Below, piece after piece: positions 49,800 to 63,363 of a stretch of DNA of 64,000 nt. The stretch comes from Sclerodactyla briareus (taxonomy: Eukaryota; Echinodermata; Holothuroidea; Dendrochirotida; Sclerodactylidae), in contig JAODTK010005599.1 of the NCBI GenBank assembly GCA_026419785.1, positions 62,001 through 126,000 on the forward strand, written 5' to 3'. Below the pieces are notes generated by a model that saw only the letters and a list, made by a program, of their open reading frames with translations, was not told the DNA's origin and made no database searches. How positions within the stretch are numbered: position 1 is the stretch's first letter; the number at the start of each line of letters is the position of its first letter. Both the position numbers and the translations under genes were made by a program.

Positions 49800-52700
49800 G
49801 TGCCGTTGTATACATCCTAATTTCACCATGAATCCATATTGTACTCAGTGCTTCGACTTTTTGTTGGGTAGCGGACGACAATAGGAAAACACTATTGATC
49901 CTACTCGCCTCTCCGACCATCATTGTGGATTAAATTGAGGGGCTTAAGAGTAAGCTTACGACGTATCTTTCGTTGCTGCCAACGAAGATCTATTGAGTCT
50001 CCACAGGCATCGGGTAAATGGGCTATCCTCTAACTCTCAGATTTACCGACTCGGCGATTCGTTCCACGGCAACGACAACTGGTAATGTTTCTTTACTCCG
50101 GGACCGGGTGTCGTCGAACAACAAAGTACGGTTTGCCACATGGAACGCTAAATCTATGAAACGCCCGGGCAACCTGCTTCATCGTGATCTTCATCATTAG
50201 CAATAAACTTTATATTCTCTCGGTGACTGAAAGTTGGCTAACTGAAGATCCACGTGACAACCGCGCAGTTGCTGACATTGTAAACACACTCCCAACTCCC
50301 GCTTTTCAAGTTCCCAAAAACAGAAGACCGCGTTGGTGGTGGTATCTGTGTCATTCTTACGAATTATTTACGGTCACTACTGATAGACCAACGGGCCTTT
50401 TTTCATCCTTCGAATGTATGGACCTCTCCGTCCTATCCTCATAATGCAGCAACCTTCATATTACTGACTATATATCGTCCCCACTGTCAGTTCGGCATAA
50501 GCGAGATTGTTCGCTTTTCCTTGAGTAGTTTTCTAAACTGTTTGGAGACTATCTCCCTTGCCCAGTGCCGCTTGCTATGCGCAGAGATTTTAATTTGCAC
50601 ATGGACAACGCAATTGATCGTGATGGCCACACGTCTGACTGATCTTCTCAATTCAGCAGCCGGTTCTTCGTCAACATGTTACCGGCTCTAATATCCCCAT
50701 GCCAAAGGACTCACCCTCGATCTTGTTATAATCGAGGATACGGACAGTTTTGTCTCTACGACATCAAATGTTCGTGATCTTCCATCTGATCACTTTGCCG
50801 TTAAATGTGAACTTGATGTGATGCGACCCAAGCCTACTAAGTTGTAACGATCCGAACAACACCGAAAGCTGAACACATCGATCTTGTCAATGCGATAACG
50901 TCACGACAAATCGCACATCGATCCTGACCACCAACCCTCTGAGGATCTTGAGAACTTGTTCATCAATATCACAGTGCCCTCCCACATTCTCGATGAACAA
51001 CTCTCCAGAGAAAATCCGTACGGTTCACTTCGCCCGCATGCCCATTGTCTGATGATACCCTGCGAGTGCGCCCAAACGAAAGAAATGCTCATGTGAAAGA
51101 AAATGGAAGTCCTCGGGGCTGGAAATACACAGGCAGCGTTTCAAGAAAGCTGCTCTGTTACAAAGGAACTTTGCTCATGAGGGCCAAGACATCTTACACA
51201 GGTCAGTTTATAGCGGCTGTGATCAGAAAGAGCTGTTCAGAGTCTAAATAAACTTTCAATTGCTCCGACCCCCATGTTAACTCCACGAAACACTCACAGA
51301 ACTGGCATGGGTTTGGCTATGTTCTTCGAGCAGAAGGTGCAAATGATCAGGTCATCTCTGACGCAGCCTCAGTTGCAGCCGCATCTGTTGTTTTATCGTC
51401 CTATGGATGAATTCCTCCGTTGCTGAGTTTCCAGGAGTATCAGAGGAACAAGTCCGTCGAATCATCTGCAAGTCACCCAGAAAATCGTGACACACCTGGA
51501 CCTTTACCAGCATCACTGTTTATGAACAATGCTGATTTGCTGGCGCCTTCCGATCATGACCAAGATCCTAAAACCTGTTCGTTGGCTCTGGTTGTTTCCC
51601 GGAGCCTATAAGGCTGCTCGTGTCAAGCCACTCATCAAGAAGTCGTCGCTAGATTGCAATGATATGAGCAATACGTCCCCTATCCACTCTTGCTTCGCTT
51701 CGACGGCCAACTAGTCGAGCGTGTCGCGTTGAACCACTCCAGGCCGCCTCCGGTACACCGATCTTCAAAGAGGAAGACAATCTGCTTTATTCGCATAACT
51801 GCAGTCTGAACAGCACGTCTCCGGTCTTTAACGATCTCCTCCAATGTATAGACAAGGGTGAAGAAGCATTACTAGTCTACTAGACTTCTGCTGCTTTCGA
51901 CAACCATATCCGCACAATGTCTGACTACGCGACTTGAGAAGCGAATGAATCTGCGACAATGCACTCACCTGGTTTAAATCTTATCTCGAGAATCGGAGCC
52001 AGGGCTGTTGCTGTGGTAACAGCCTTTCTGGACCCCTCCCAGGTAAAAGGTGGGTTCCCACAAGAATCAGTAGCGGGACCCGTGATTTTCACTATGTACA
52101 TCGCCTCTCGAGGACACATGTATATCGTCAAAAGGAAATCCAGTTGCATGTCATATGCTGACGGACACCCAACCTGTATATGCTGTGAAACCCCTCCAAC
52201 GAAAAAGATGTGCATTGGGAATTGGAGCAATGTCTGGCCGATGTCAAGTCTTGAACGATTGGCAACAAGTTGAAGCTGAATGGCAGCAAAAACCGAAGTT
52301 CTTATTTAAGTCGCGCAATTCGAGACAACGTACCAGAGTAACTGCTAAAAGGGTTCGGAGATAGACGGGTTAAAACCTTCGTCAGCTCGTAATCTTGGAG
52401 TCATTTTAGCGATTTCTTATGTATGTCGGAGCACATTAACACATTGGTCGTCGGCAAACGTTTGCTATCGGAACATTGGTAGAAGTTGGCAGTATCTTGA
52501 TCAGCCACTACCGAGAAACTAGTTCATCGCCTAGGTACATCCCGCCTGACCAGTGTAACTCATTTTGTACGGTTACCCGATTCGACAACGCAAAGCAAAG
52601 AGGCATGATAGTATCTCCAATATTCTGAGAGTGAGTGCACTGGTTGCCTGACGACCCAAAAGAAGCATTTTAAAGTTACATGCTCAACCTCAAGATGCTA

Positions 52701-53236
52701 CATGGTTGGGCCCCGCTTACCTGACAGAGCTAATTACAGCATACGTCCCTCCCTGTCTCTCCGCTCTTCTACCCAAAACTACTGAAACCGCCAAACCCCC
52801 GGCCACACTGCTACGGCCGTTCGCTCCTTTATGTGAAGCCGGCACACACAGAGTGGAACAAACTCTCTCAGCATGTCAGACTTGCTCCACTTTAGACCAC
52901 TTTCAAAATTCAAGCTGAAAAACTTGCTTTTCAATCAGTAACTTGGTAATTGTCCTCCTTCGTGTTAAATGTTATAGTATTTTTAGTTTTATTCACTTCT
53001 ATTCACTTTCTATTGTTTTTACACTCTGCATCTTGTTGTTTCCAGTGGCCTGCTTTGCGTGCTATCTTGCCACATTTCTTCACTCGATACTTGTGGGTTC
53101 TTTTTACTTCCTTGATGTTTTATTTTCGTCTTTAATCTTTTTAAAGCGCTTTGAGGGGGACTCTTGGATTTATTCGCGCTATGAAAAGCCGGTTCATCAT
53201 TATTATTTTAGTATTATTATATTATTATTATTATAC
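49800..53236 (+). mobile_element. L2/CR1-type LINE, near full length ORF2 with 3' end
   Basis: The most complete element here, in many frames. The AP-endonuclease domain that nicks the target starts with ATWNAKSM (50135-50158), then TESWLTED (about 50226) and the SDHFAV block (about 50785-50803). The reverse transcriptase includes NALTWFKSYLENRSQ (51958-52002), a GVPQGS-type block read as GFPQESVAGP (about 52051-52080) and the catalytic loop at 52155-52172, which reads YADG because of one extra base where YADDTQ is expected. DKTEVL-like NGSKTEVL remains disrupted near 52280-52310. The C-terminal region follows (WLGPAYLTELITAYVP-like, about 52702-52755; LDHF near 52896) and ends about 52940. 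The 3' UTR has the family's AAAGCGCTTTGAG (53143-53155), GCGCTAT (53177-53183) and an (ATT)n tail (53197-53234). The 5' boundary is not visible. Confidence 0.9.
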
Positions 53237-53245
53237 TTTGTGGAC

Positions 53246-53312
53246 AGTAGACATGGGCCAATGGGGATATCAAATATTTAAACTCAAATCTGTTTTTTTT
53301 TCGTCCATCTCA
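53246..53312. repeat. Imperfect direct repeat, right of the L2 LINE
   Basis: Partner of 49405-49480. It starts about ten bases after the (ATT)n tail. Confidence 0.45.
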
Positions 53313-56280
53313 ACTTTCGGGTTTCTCACCCCTTCCCTTCAGAGTAGAATCACGCTTGTACAATCTATGATATTTCCCATCATATAGCTTTGGAAACGAA
53401 TAACAGGATTGCAAGTGAGAACTCTCAAACAGTAGCGCGTGTGACGACTTCGTTCACTGTATAGATAAGTATCCAACCGATTAACAAATGAATGTTGTAT
53501 GGTCGTTCGTTTCCGCAAAAAGTGATTTTCTCGTCTTCAGCGGAGCTCTAAACAGTACTGGCACGTCTGTCTGTTAACCGATACACGCCCGGTACGCTTT
53601 CTCTATAATGGTAATCGTTCCTTTCCGCCGCGTCTGCATGGACTGTGGTTATAAACAACAGACTCATTTCAGGATAGAAAACACTTTCAGTACATCGACC
53701 GAGTCTCGAATGCTTTCAAAAGTAGACAGATGAAATGTTGTGATTGTTGATGTACGTCGTAATAAAATACAGGCTATAAATTGGGTAATATAGAACAATC
53801 TTGGTTGCGTCATGGAGCCGATTGTACATAGTCGTATAGCGACAACCACGCATGCTAAACGGGTGATGTCGCCCTTACTGTGGCCAGAGGAATCCGGCGC
53901 TCTGTCGGGAGAAAAACTCAAATGCCAAGTGAACCGATAGGAAAGATTCCCCCATGTAATCTTTTTCGCGGTGTGCTACGACCTTTAGTCGCAGCATCGT
54001 ATACACATGGTTATCAGACTTACTCTAGAGTACTAGTTTATTTAAATAATGCCGGAAATATATCTTCACCTCTGAAAAACATTGTACAGTTCATTCAGAA
54101 AACTTGCCATTTTACTTGCTGGGAGAATCGACTTGCATGCTCCATCCATATCGAATCCGGCCAAGGACATCATGAAATCCCGGGCCTAGTTCAAAAACGT
54201 TGCATGGACGCTGCTTTGAGGATCTTCGTGTTAACACAAAATATTGTGTCTGGTTGGCAAAACATCTGTTGCCAACCACCGTAATGGTAGTAATGTACAC
54301 TGCAGGGAATCCACAACTTCCCATAGACCACGCGAGAGTGCAGGAATTAGGAATCTGACGCTCAGCCAAGGTTTGGGGATCATTAATCATGGGGGCGCAT
54401 AAAAAAAATAAAGAAAGTTACCTAATTTCACTATGACTGAGCTGAAATCAACGTGCCGTGCGTATGAACTATGATTTATTCAGATTTTATAAAGTTCTCG
54501 TCATATTTGAGGGCAATAAATTTTCAAACCAAGCTACTTTTCATCCGACTGTGTATGGTTACTTCACGAGTCATCAATTTGTGAAATATTAAACACAAGG
54601 AAAATTGGCTGACATACATCTCACGATGGATGTATGATTTGTGAACGTAGCATGACTACGTAGACTACGGCAAGAATAAGTTTACTAGATTGGTTGCTTA
54701 GAGCAGCTAAAAGAAGAAGAAAGAGGGCAATCCACTCGGAGTGCATATCTCATAGGCTCCATAAAATCAGTCTTCAGACGTGTCAGAACCATTCAGAAAA
54801 TTATACTGCATGTAAAATGCTGGGATAGCTGGATAAAAATGCAGTTGTGCAATAGTAAGTGAGCAGGGAAAGCAGACGGTATAGATCAGTGGTTCCCACA
54901 GGAGGAAATTTCCCCAGGAGAAAATTCAAGATTTCAGGGAGAAAAAACAAAATGTATACAGAGGTGCGGTAATCATGTGCATAATTTTGAATCTTCTGTC
55001 CAAACACTTCTAACATACGCAAGTTAACCCTTCCCGCATTCTCCCCCACCTATCAACCTTCAATTACAAAGTATTTCATAAGGGGAACGACTTCGCCCCG
55101 TAAGGCAAAGGGGGAAATGGGAGAAAAAGGTTGGGAACCACTGAGTCTAGCTTCTGGTGTGAGCTTATTGTAAAGTATCCAGGGACTAGTTAGGACTAAA
55201 ATTGAAGCCTGTGTGGTTGTCAGACCCTTCCAGATCGGCTGGAAGAAAATTCCATTCGGGATAGTGAATGGCGATATTTTAGCAGTCGTTCTCCAAATTT
55301 TATGCAAATTAATATCATTAAGCTACATTTCTTCCCAGGTATATCGGCCCACGATGAGTGGGAGAGGGAGAGGATGGGGGTGTAAGGGAGGGGGTGGGGG
55401 TTGAGGTGGAGGGGGGCGGGGGTAAGTGGTGACCTCTAACTTTATGCGGAGCATATAAAAGCAGGCTTCCCGTACCTCACGATACCCCTACCCTCAATGC
55501 CATTTTGGGTCCACTAAAATTTTCTAGCGTTATTCAATTTATTCCCAAACTTTACTGGAATTTTGTGGCAAGTTCCACTACATGTTCTTGCTTTCCCTCT
55601 TCCATTTCCCGTTCTGAGCCTTTCATTTGACCTCCGGACTGTCGGTGAATTTTGGTTTTCTCTCGAGGAATAACACTGTATAAAAGCCCCACTTTTACAC
55701 CTTGATGTAAATCCCCAGCGGTTCCCCTTCAAAAAAAAGACCCATATTTGTTTTCGGCTTCTGGCCCAAATTTGGGGTTTAGCTTCCTCAGCTAGGATCC
55801 ATTCTGCCTTTATTCGGAAAGCACACAGATTCGTCTGTGCAATTTGGATACATTCACATGAATTGGCACCAGGTGTGATAATTTTCTCTCCAAAATGTTC
55901 CATGTTATTATGTGAATTTCATCCTTGACAGCATTGTCTAGACACTTTCGCTAAACTAATCAAGCAGTCATTCAGCGCAAAAACTTCACTGCGTCAAACT
56001 CCAGGCGGAGTATGGAAATTTAGGCCGGGAGTATACCTGGTAATAACTTGCTCTGGGCTCAGGAAACGGGGTAGGTTATCGGTGCCATTTGACTAATACA
56101 GTATTTGACTAGGGGAAAAACACTTCATGTGGAGTCAACTATAGGCCTAGCCTATAGTATACTCGTCATAGACTGTATGATGTTGCTTGGAGAGTAAATT
56201 CCCATTGTTATGTTAGGCTGTTAACATTAGGCAAAGGCTAGGCTAAAATTGCATGATCGGATAATGTATAGCCATGTCAG
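53313..56280. other. No recognised gene; G-rich tract
   Basis: Short frames only. A G-rich stretch at 55358-55425, with many GGG and GGGG groups, could form G-quadruplexes. The 129-codon minus-strand frame 55903-55514 is unrecognised. Confidence 0.4.
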
Positions 56281-56295
56281 CCTGGATGTATGAGA

Positions 56296-56335
56296 TTAAT
56301 GTTAGGAATTAGGGGTGGGGGTTAGGGTTAGTTCC
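56296..56335. repeat. Telomere-like G-rich patch
   Basis: Contains GGGGGTTAGGGTTAG at about 56318-56331. A C-rich counterpart with ACCTAACCCC and TTAACCCTAACCTACC lies at 56878-56914 in inverse orientation. Too short and mixed to be a telomeric array. Confidence 0.45.
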
Positions 56336-56387
56336 AATTAGAATATAAAATCTTGGGTACCAAAACCAAACCTGATCCACCACTAAC

Positions 56388-56580
56388 ACCTTGCGAGTGC
56401 ACCTCATTGGTGGAACATCCACCCGACCTATGGGCCACCCCACATAGGGTACCCATCAGTGGACAGTTCTCAACCACACTATCGTACCATAACATCGTGC
56501 TATGGCCAAAACATCACAGTATATATAGGGGAAATGGTAAACTGACTACAATATCTATCGGCCTTCGGGACCGATGGGAA
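56388..56580. repeat. 195-bp direct repeat, copy 1
   Basis: From TTGCGAGTGCACCTC to CCTTCGGGACCGATGGG. It matches 57781-57976 (TTTGCGAGTGAACCTC to CCCTCGGGGGACCGATTGG) in the same orientation, 1.39 kb away. It may be a pair of dispersed elements or terminal direct repeats of a 1.6-kb element; I see no primer-binding site or polypurine tract. Confidence 0.7.
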
Positions 56581-57747
56581 GAAAATGTGGGCCATGCAAC
56601 GGTGACATTGGATTATTATTGATATGAATTTTGAGCTTTGTTTCAATGAATTTCAGGTTGGTGTCCAATTTCCGCCTAAAATATGAATTCTGGTTCGAAA
56701 ATGGGGGCAGTTGGGTCAAACAAAATGAGTCCTTTTCAGGCCTTTTAGTGGGGATCAATGGCTTCTAGTGAGCCAACAGGGGTTGTGTTTGAATGAAAAA
56801 TTATGCTATTCAGGTCTGGAATGGTTAGTGGTCGAGTCCAGATTGTATAATCCAAAGCTTTTCGTACCAACACCTAAAACCTAACCCCTGATCCCACTTA
56901 ACCCTAACCTACCTTCTAATCCCTACCGTATACAGCTAACAAACACTAATCTCAAAACAGCCAGTTTCCTGGGGTATACCATATACTACACATCGTACCG
57001 TAAATTAGCATGGTAGCCCAAGAGTAGGTGATAGCCGATGTTCCAACCACCCGTTAGGAGTATCCAGGCTCCCAGGCTTTGTCGGTGCTATGATTTGAAT
57101 GATGTAGTAAACTAATAAATGGGAGAATCAATTGAAATATCACCTCTACACCCCCTCCCCACCCCCCCCCCCCTCCCCGTACTCATTTTGCCTGGTTAGT
57201 CAGTGAGGGTACGGGGGTATTGAATGAAGGTTTTTTCTCTCAAGTTCCAATATTATAATCAAAATTCACTAGAAGTAAGGTTGAAATCTTTATTTTGGGA
57301 CTTTCTGTCTTAGTGTATCACAAATACACTTATGAACCATCCAGTCAGTCCAGTCACCAGATATTTCTAAGAAGACGCACAATTTGCCAAACCATAGTGT
57401 GTGTTTCTCTCTAAAAATCCAATTTATTTTGTAATTTTGCTTTCAGGCAAGGGGAAACAGTCATATTTTGTTACTTCCTACCTTGTTAGGAAGTCTAAAT
57501 TATTCGGTATGCATTTTGAACAAACAGCGAGAAAAAGGAAAGAAATGGGCAAAAAGACTTTTTTATCCCCAAAATTGCCATTTTACTCCCCTGAATCCAG
57601 GTTTTTGAGGAAATGTGTCTATTTTGGAGTGTAAACGTGTGTTTGTGACTATTTAGGAGTATTGCAAAATTTGAACATGTTTCGACCACCTCAAAGTGGA
57701 GATATTTGTGAAAACCATAAATATTTGACGGACACGCAAACGCACCA

Positions 57748-57776
57748 CACACACACACACGCGCGCAAACGCACAA
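57748..57776. repeat. (CA)n/(CG) microsatellite
   Basis: CACACACACACACGCGCGCAAACGCAC-type run immediately before direct-repeat copy 2. Confidence 0.9.
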
Positions 57777-57780
57777 ACGG

Positions 57781-57976
57781 ACACCTTTGCGAGTGAACCT
57801 CTTGGGGAACACCCGACACCAAATGGCCCCCCACCATAGGGTACGCCTCAGGGATAGTTCTTAACACCACTATCGTTACCATAGAACCGTTGCTGATGCA
57901 ACCTATAAAAAATATATAGAGGTGAAATGGTAAAGGACTTACAATATTCATCGGCCCTCGGGGGACCGATTGGCAG
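57781..57976. repeat. 195-bp direct repeat, copy 2
   Basis: Partner of 56388-56580. It is preceded by a TTTGAACATGTTTCGACCACC segment and a CA repeat, which copy 1 lacks. Confidence 0.7.
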
Positions 57977-60961
57977 ATAATAATACGACGCCGGCGCTAT
58001 AGTAGAATGGCGGAGACAACAGTAAGGATATGGAATTGTTGGGATAAACTAAATAATTGCATCGGACGCATTATATAAGATAGTTCCATTAAATTTTGCT
58101 ATATTCAGTGTAATGGAGACGTCCGTTGAAAACACTTGGAATCTGTTTAGTCAAGGCGAGAGAGAATAGTACTTTTGAGGGGGAAACCATTTGAAATTGA
58201 CACAGCGACGACCAGGCACGCGGAATATAAATTGCATTGAGCTTTGTTGTCTACCCAACCACGAAAAGCCATTCGTGCATAATTGACGGAAAACCTTGGC
58301 TGTAGTTTGAATGTATGCCTACTCTCTAACTGAAATAGATAAGGGAACACCTCAATTTACAACGTTGACGACCACTAGTTTTGAAAGGAAAAACCCATAG
58401 GCTTCAGCTTTCGCATTCTGTTTTACAAAACCTCCTACGAGTTAGTTATGTAGCTAACGCATGACCGGTAATTCATCCTTATATTAACAATAATACCCAC
58501 AATCTGAGGATCCGCACCATTTAGTGGTCACAGAAACATCCGTATTCCTTTCCCATATCATTAAGGCCCTTGCGTACAGCCCTATCGGCACGAAAATGGA
58601 GCAGTCTCCCCATCATCTAATCTTGACAGGCGTCAATCTGGCTTTAAAAAGGGATTCAATCAAAGTTCATTAATAGGCGTTTCACAAGCCCGATGGAAGG
58701 AGAAAGCAAAAGGTCGCGGGACTAGATGTGAAATCATCAATGTTAGATGTCGTGGACGAGTGCATTGGGACGGGTAGTGTAGAATAGACAGTCGATACAC
58801 GTACATATTCAGTAATCGTAGAATGCTCGAGGTTGTCGATATGGATATAAAACACAGTGCCGCATATGAGACCAGTGAAAAAGATGCAGCCCGCAATAGC
58901 GCGATATGTGCGATTATATAAAAGACTACATATTATCTTATCATAAGTTGACGATGTGAGTGATCTGTGATAAATAAAAAAACGCCAGTGAGCTAACGGA
59001 TATTGTTTTGCTCTAAAGTCGACACCCAAATGCGAATACACCTTTTTGGGTATTGTCACTCACTCGCCTCAGTCCCACGAATGGGAGGTTCTCGGGGGGG
59101 AGACGTGCGCTCGTACTGTGAGATAGTTAAATGCACGCCGATAGAGGACGACTGTTTGCCGTAACCCACTGTGCCTATAGTCAACAGAACCGGTAGCCCC
59201 AGATTCCTATAATACTCAACCAACGGCATCTCAAGTATATCCAACCCACACACTGTCGCCGTAATCTGCCTAGTATACCTGATCACGTGAGCAGCCTGCA
59301 ACTACCCTTAATAAACAAATAAATGATCCCCCTGCGAAGCAACAATACCATAATAATGGATCAACTATAAAGTTTTTCAATGACTATTTGGCTTCGTGAA
59401 TCGCAGAGGTGGAGACAGTTACCCGGGGCATGACAATCACACGTGTTGAACCTCATCGCATTATAACTATGAACGAGTTTGTCATTGCCAATATGAATAT
59501 ACGATGTGTTCACGCTCTTATCCACCTCCCTACTCCAACAGCCTATATGTATCATGTAGAATATCCGGCCGTCTGCAATAATCCCCCCTTACTGCCTCCG
59601 TATGTACGATTTGGTCGAGCCCTACATACGGACAGAGACAAATGACAGGGATATCAAGCGCCCAATATAGACATGTTGGTGCTATATCCATGTAATTAAT
59701 AGCCAGCAGTTGTTATAGCAACGGCTATAATCACATCCGTAATTTAGATTTAGTGGATAGGTGATTGTCATTTATGTAATCTGAAGAATCATAAGCAATC
59801 TGAATTTACAAGTCGGAGCCAAGACCCTGTATATGTAATATATCTGTACATGTACGAATTCATATTTAGGATCCGGTATTGATATCGTGAAGCTTTTTGT
59901 GCAGCTGTAACACCAAAACCCTGCTGACTGCGCATGCCCGTTTCATCATATACACGGATCTCGATATTTATGTAATATATTATTCATGTCGAGCTACTTT
60001 TATTAATACGTTTCGTGAACAACGAACCTAATAGCGCCCATGACTCTTATTAAACTTTTCATTATCAAATATAATCAAATATTTCATTCGCCTATACTCA
60101 AACTAAACATTCATTTCACTAGTCTATTTATCCGATAACTATTCACTTACTCAGACGACTTTTAATTAAAAAAACGCATAATTGAAATCCTATCACGGCC
60201 AAGTTTCGCTTCAATTAACACCACGTGTAATACCACCTGATTTCGTTCACAGATCGACCTGTCATGAATCCCTGGGTTTAGTTTTCACGAAGTATGCGCA
60301 TAGATATAATTGCGAGTGTAGTTACTCTTCTCGTTCTCCGTCATTCATTCTGTGAGACTTTCATTTCGGATTGGTTATTCTGTAATTCCATTCACTCTCT
60401 CTCTCCCATGGTCGGAATCACAGCTCCTGTCATGGCTACTGAGAAGAAGACGGATTGGGACGCGGCCGGGGTAACAACGCCAAGATGGCGCCCTAGATAC
60501 CGGCTGACATGCTCTCAAGTTTCCCCCTCCCCCACGAACCTCAGTGACTTTGTCCTAAACGCTAGAAGTAATCTCGAGATCATCCTCTTCCTGTTTGGCA
60601 ACCGCAAGTACCCCATTCCAAGCATAATACAGGGTTTGCTTTCGTCACGATCTCGTTATTCCAAGCTTTTTTAGGTTTGAGGTTTCCCTCTCCTCTTCGG
60701 CCTTGAGTAATTCCATCATGAACAATCGGGATGGCCGTCTGGTTAAAATTAACTGCAACCCACATACCGAATTTGAACATGCATGCATCACAGAAATTCG
60801 TGCGAGAAGGTTTTCCTAGTTATCCCACTCAACGACCTTGAATAACCTTGGCCTAGCGTCATAAACTTGGGGCATGCTTCCGTCCTTAGATATCGTGCAA
60901 CAAGCCAATAACAAGTATAGTTTCTCTCTCAATAACACCATCTCTCACAAACGCCCTTCAC
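57977..60961. other. No recognised gene or mobile element
   Basis: About 3 kb. Frames of 125 codons (59059-58682, minus) and 126 codons (60294-60674, plus) are open but resemble no family I know. Confidence 0.4.
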
Positions 60962-63275
60962 AGAAATCAATTTAATTTATGTAAACTGTAATGGTTCTGC
61001 TCCAAACCATGGCAAAAAAACTACAAACTTGCAACCATGCAATACATTACACAGTACCATCGCATCCTACATAAAACCTATAACGACTACCCCACCACCG
61101 CCCAATTAGGATACTTCATCACTCTTCCACTATAAACATTTCAATCCCCCTATAAATTTTGGACGGATGCAACTTGCAGGTTGTCGAGCGTCAATAATCG
61201 AGCTCGAGCTAGTACCAGATTTCAATCCCGTTATTTGTTTTAAGGGTATAACCCTCATATTGCGGCCTGGGGTTTCTTCACCTGAGTGAGATATGTAGTT
61301 GTACAACGGCGAATCACCGTTCGAAAACCCTTACGTATTGTAATTCGAAAGTAAAATAAGAGACACACATCAAGTAGGGTGATTTTTTGCCCTTCCAATA
61401 ATATAAAACCTCACTGTATAAAATGGTGGAAATTGCTGTTCAGTAGGCGTGAAATATTTCCTGGTTTGCCGTTATTAGGTGAAGGGGTAATGTTGAACTT
61501 GCACGGAAACATTGATTACGTTTTTTGGCAGAGGAATCATACATACTCTTCGTTTATAGTCATATAAACACGGTTATTAGTGGCTATATAGCGTGTTCTT
61601 GTATAGGGAGAACCTCCAACCAGAGTCAACAAAATTCGCGTTATCGATATTTGCTTCACATTAGATGATATTGATCCATAGCAGCCTCTAAAGGTAATGC
61701 ATCGCAAAACTATTAAACATCGGACTTTAGTCCGCGATTCGCCCACACTGGCTGAATCGAGTGCATACGTGCTATACTGAAAACTATACGAAAGAGGCGC
61801 CCCACGTGACTAGAAACCACAAAACAACTACTAAATCCAAATTCACATTGCACCATCTTCAAATAATTCTCCTAATTCTTACAACCACCTCATCCGGGGG
61901 AGATTATGTAAATGTGGGTAGAATATGAAATATGGTTAGGATATGTATATAGCCCGCCAATTGACAGTTTTAGAGTGCGGTACTCAACATTAACAACATG
62001 TAACCAACAGTTCGACTGTCACCCAACCGTTCCCACAGCCAGTCAGGCTCCGTCACTACAACGCAATCGTAAAGGTCTGGGGTACTGCGGGCAATATGCT
62101 GTAGGTGTAGGTCAGTTAACTGATTGAGGAACCGAATTTTTTATCCCTAACATGCACTCCAATACCTCTCCACTAATCATCTCTCCTCTTGCTGCCAGAA
62201 ATCTCAACTATTGTAAATCCTGACAATGACACCATTAAAACAGACCATTGCAGACCTACAACCCAACATGTGGAACACTCGCTATATACCAGCCAACAGA
62301 AACTAGGCGTGATGTTGTGACAGACAAATCATTAATCTCTTCCCCTGGACATGAATTCCATTGTGAAACTAGGCTCTCTTTACCTGGACCTACTGACAGA
62401 TGAGATAAACACTATTGCTGCCTGCTCTCTGAGCTAGGGAGTAATGTAACAAATCTCTCTCACACAGAGCTGAGTGGAAATGGCCCTAGGGAAATTGGGG
62501 TACTTTATTGAATTTAATTGCAATCTAATCACACCATGCAAAAACTCAGCCATAGCCAGTATGCATGTTTCAATCCCCACCGTTTCAATCTGACGCAACG
62601 AACGGCTTAGAAGTTTCTGAGTGAATGTGACGAACAGAACGGACGAACGAACGAACTAACGACGAAACGAGGGCGGAGAACATGATGACTGGTAGCATTA
62701 ATCAACCTTTATTACGATAAGGTGCGCACGGCTCAACCACCAAGCTCTTGGAGGGTAATATCGGCAAGAGGAAATTCGTTACGGTAAACCATGGAGGGAG
62801 AATATCACCTCCCCGTTTTCCGTCCACGAAAAACTTGCCCGAGTACTGCATTCGGATCATAACATATTTTATCTATTCAAGTGTCTTTGATGGGGACTCG
62901 AATAACTTCCAAACAACACACTATTATATACAGGGGAGGTGCTCTCGCTATTGCTAATACATCACACCGTACTATGGACAGTAACAGAAAAAAAAAACTC
63001 CGCTAGCCTTGTCTAGCCTTCCAGTGAATATTTGAATTGAACTTGACATAGTACCCGACGTCTTTATTTGACTGGAGAGGCCTCGAATGACAGATCAAGC
63101 CTCCAGCCCGGATGCCCATCATCATCAATAATCAAATAATCCTGGAACGGCATTTAATCGTGAATGTTCTATATAAGAAATATGATCACGGGCGGTCATT
63201 TCCTACTTTGCGCACGTTCCCACAATTTTGAAGTGAATTTCAAAATAGAGCAGATTTTAGTATCATGAATTATTA
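60962..63275. repeat. Block D, copy 2 (segmental duplicate)
   Basis: Second copy of 42665-45285. It lacks the 428-bp MITE (empty site 62055-62063) but has about 130 extra bases near 61425-61555 that copy 1 lacks. Confidence 0.85.
62052..62700 (+). repeat. Family E dispersed repeat, copy 5 (short form)
   Basis: Matches copy 4 at 43953-44635. It ends in GGCGGAGAACATGATGACTGGTAG without the right arm of the terminal hairpin. Confidence 0.75.
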
Positions 63276-63363
63276 GGAGAAAATTAAAACATGTAAAAAC
63301 TCTGGTATTCTTCGTACTTTTCCACATCTGGTCGGTTTTCAAAATAGCGAATCAAGTTCTTCA

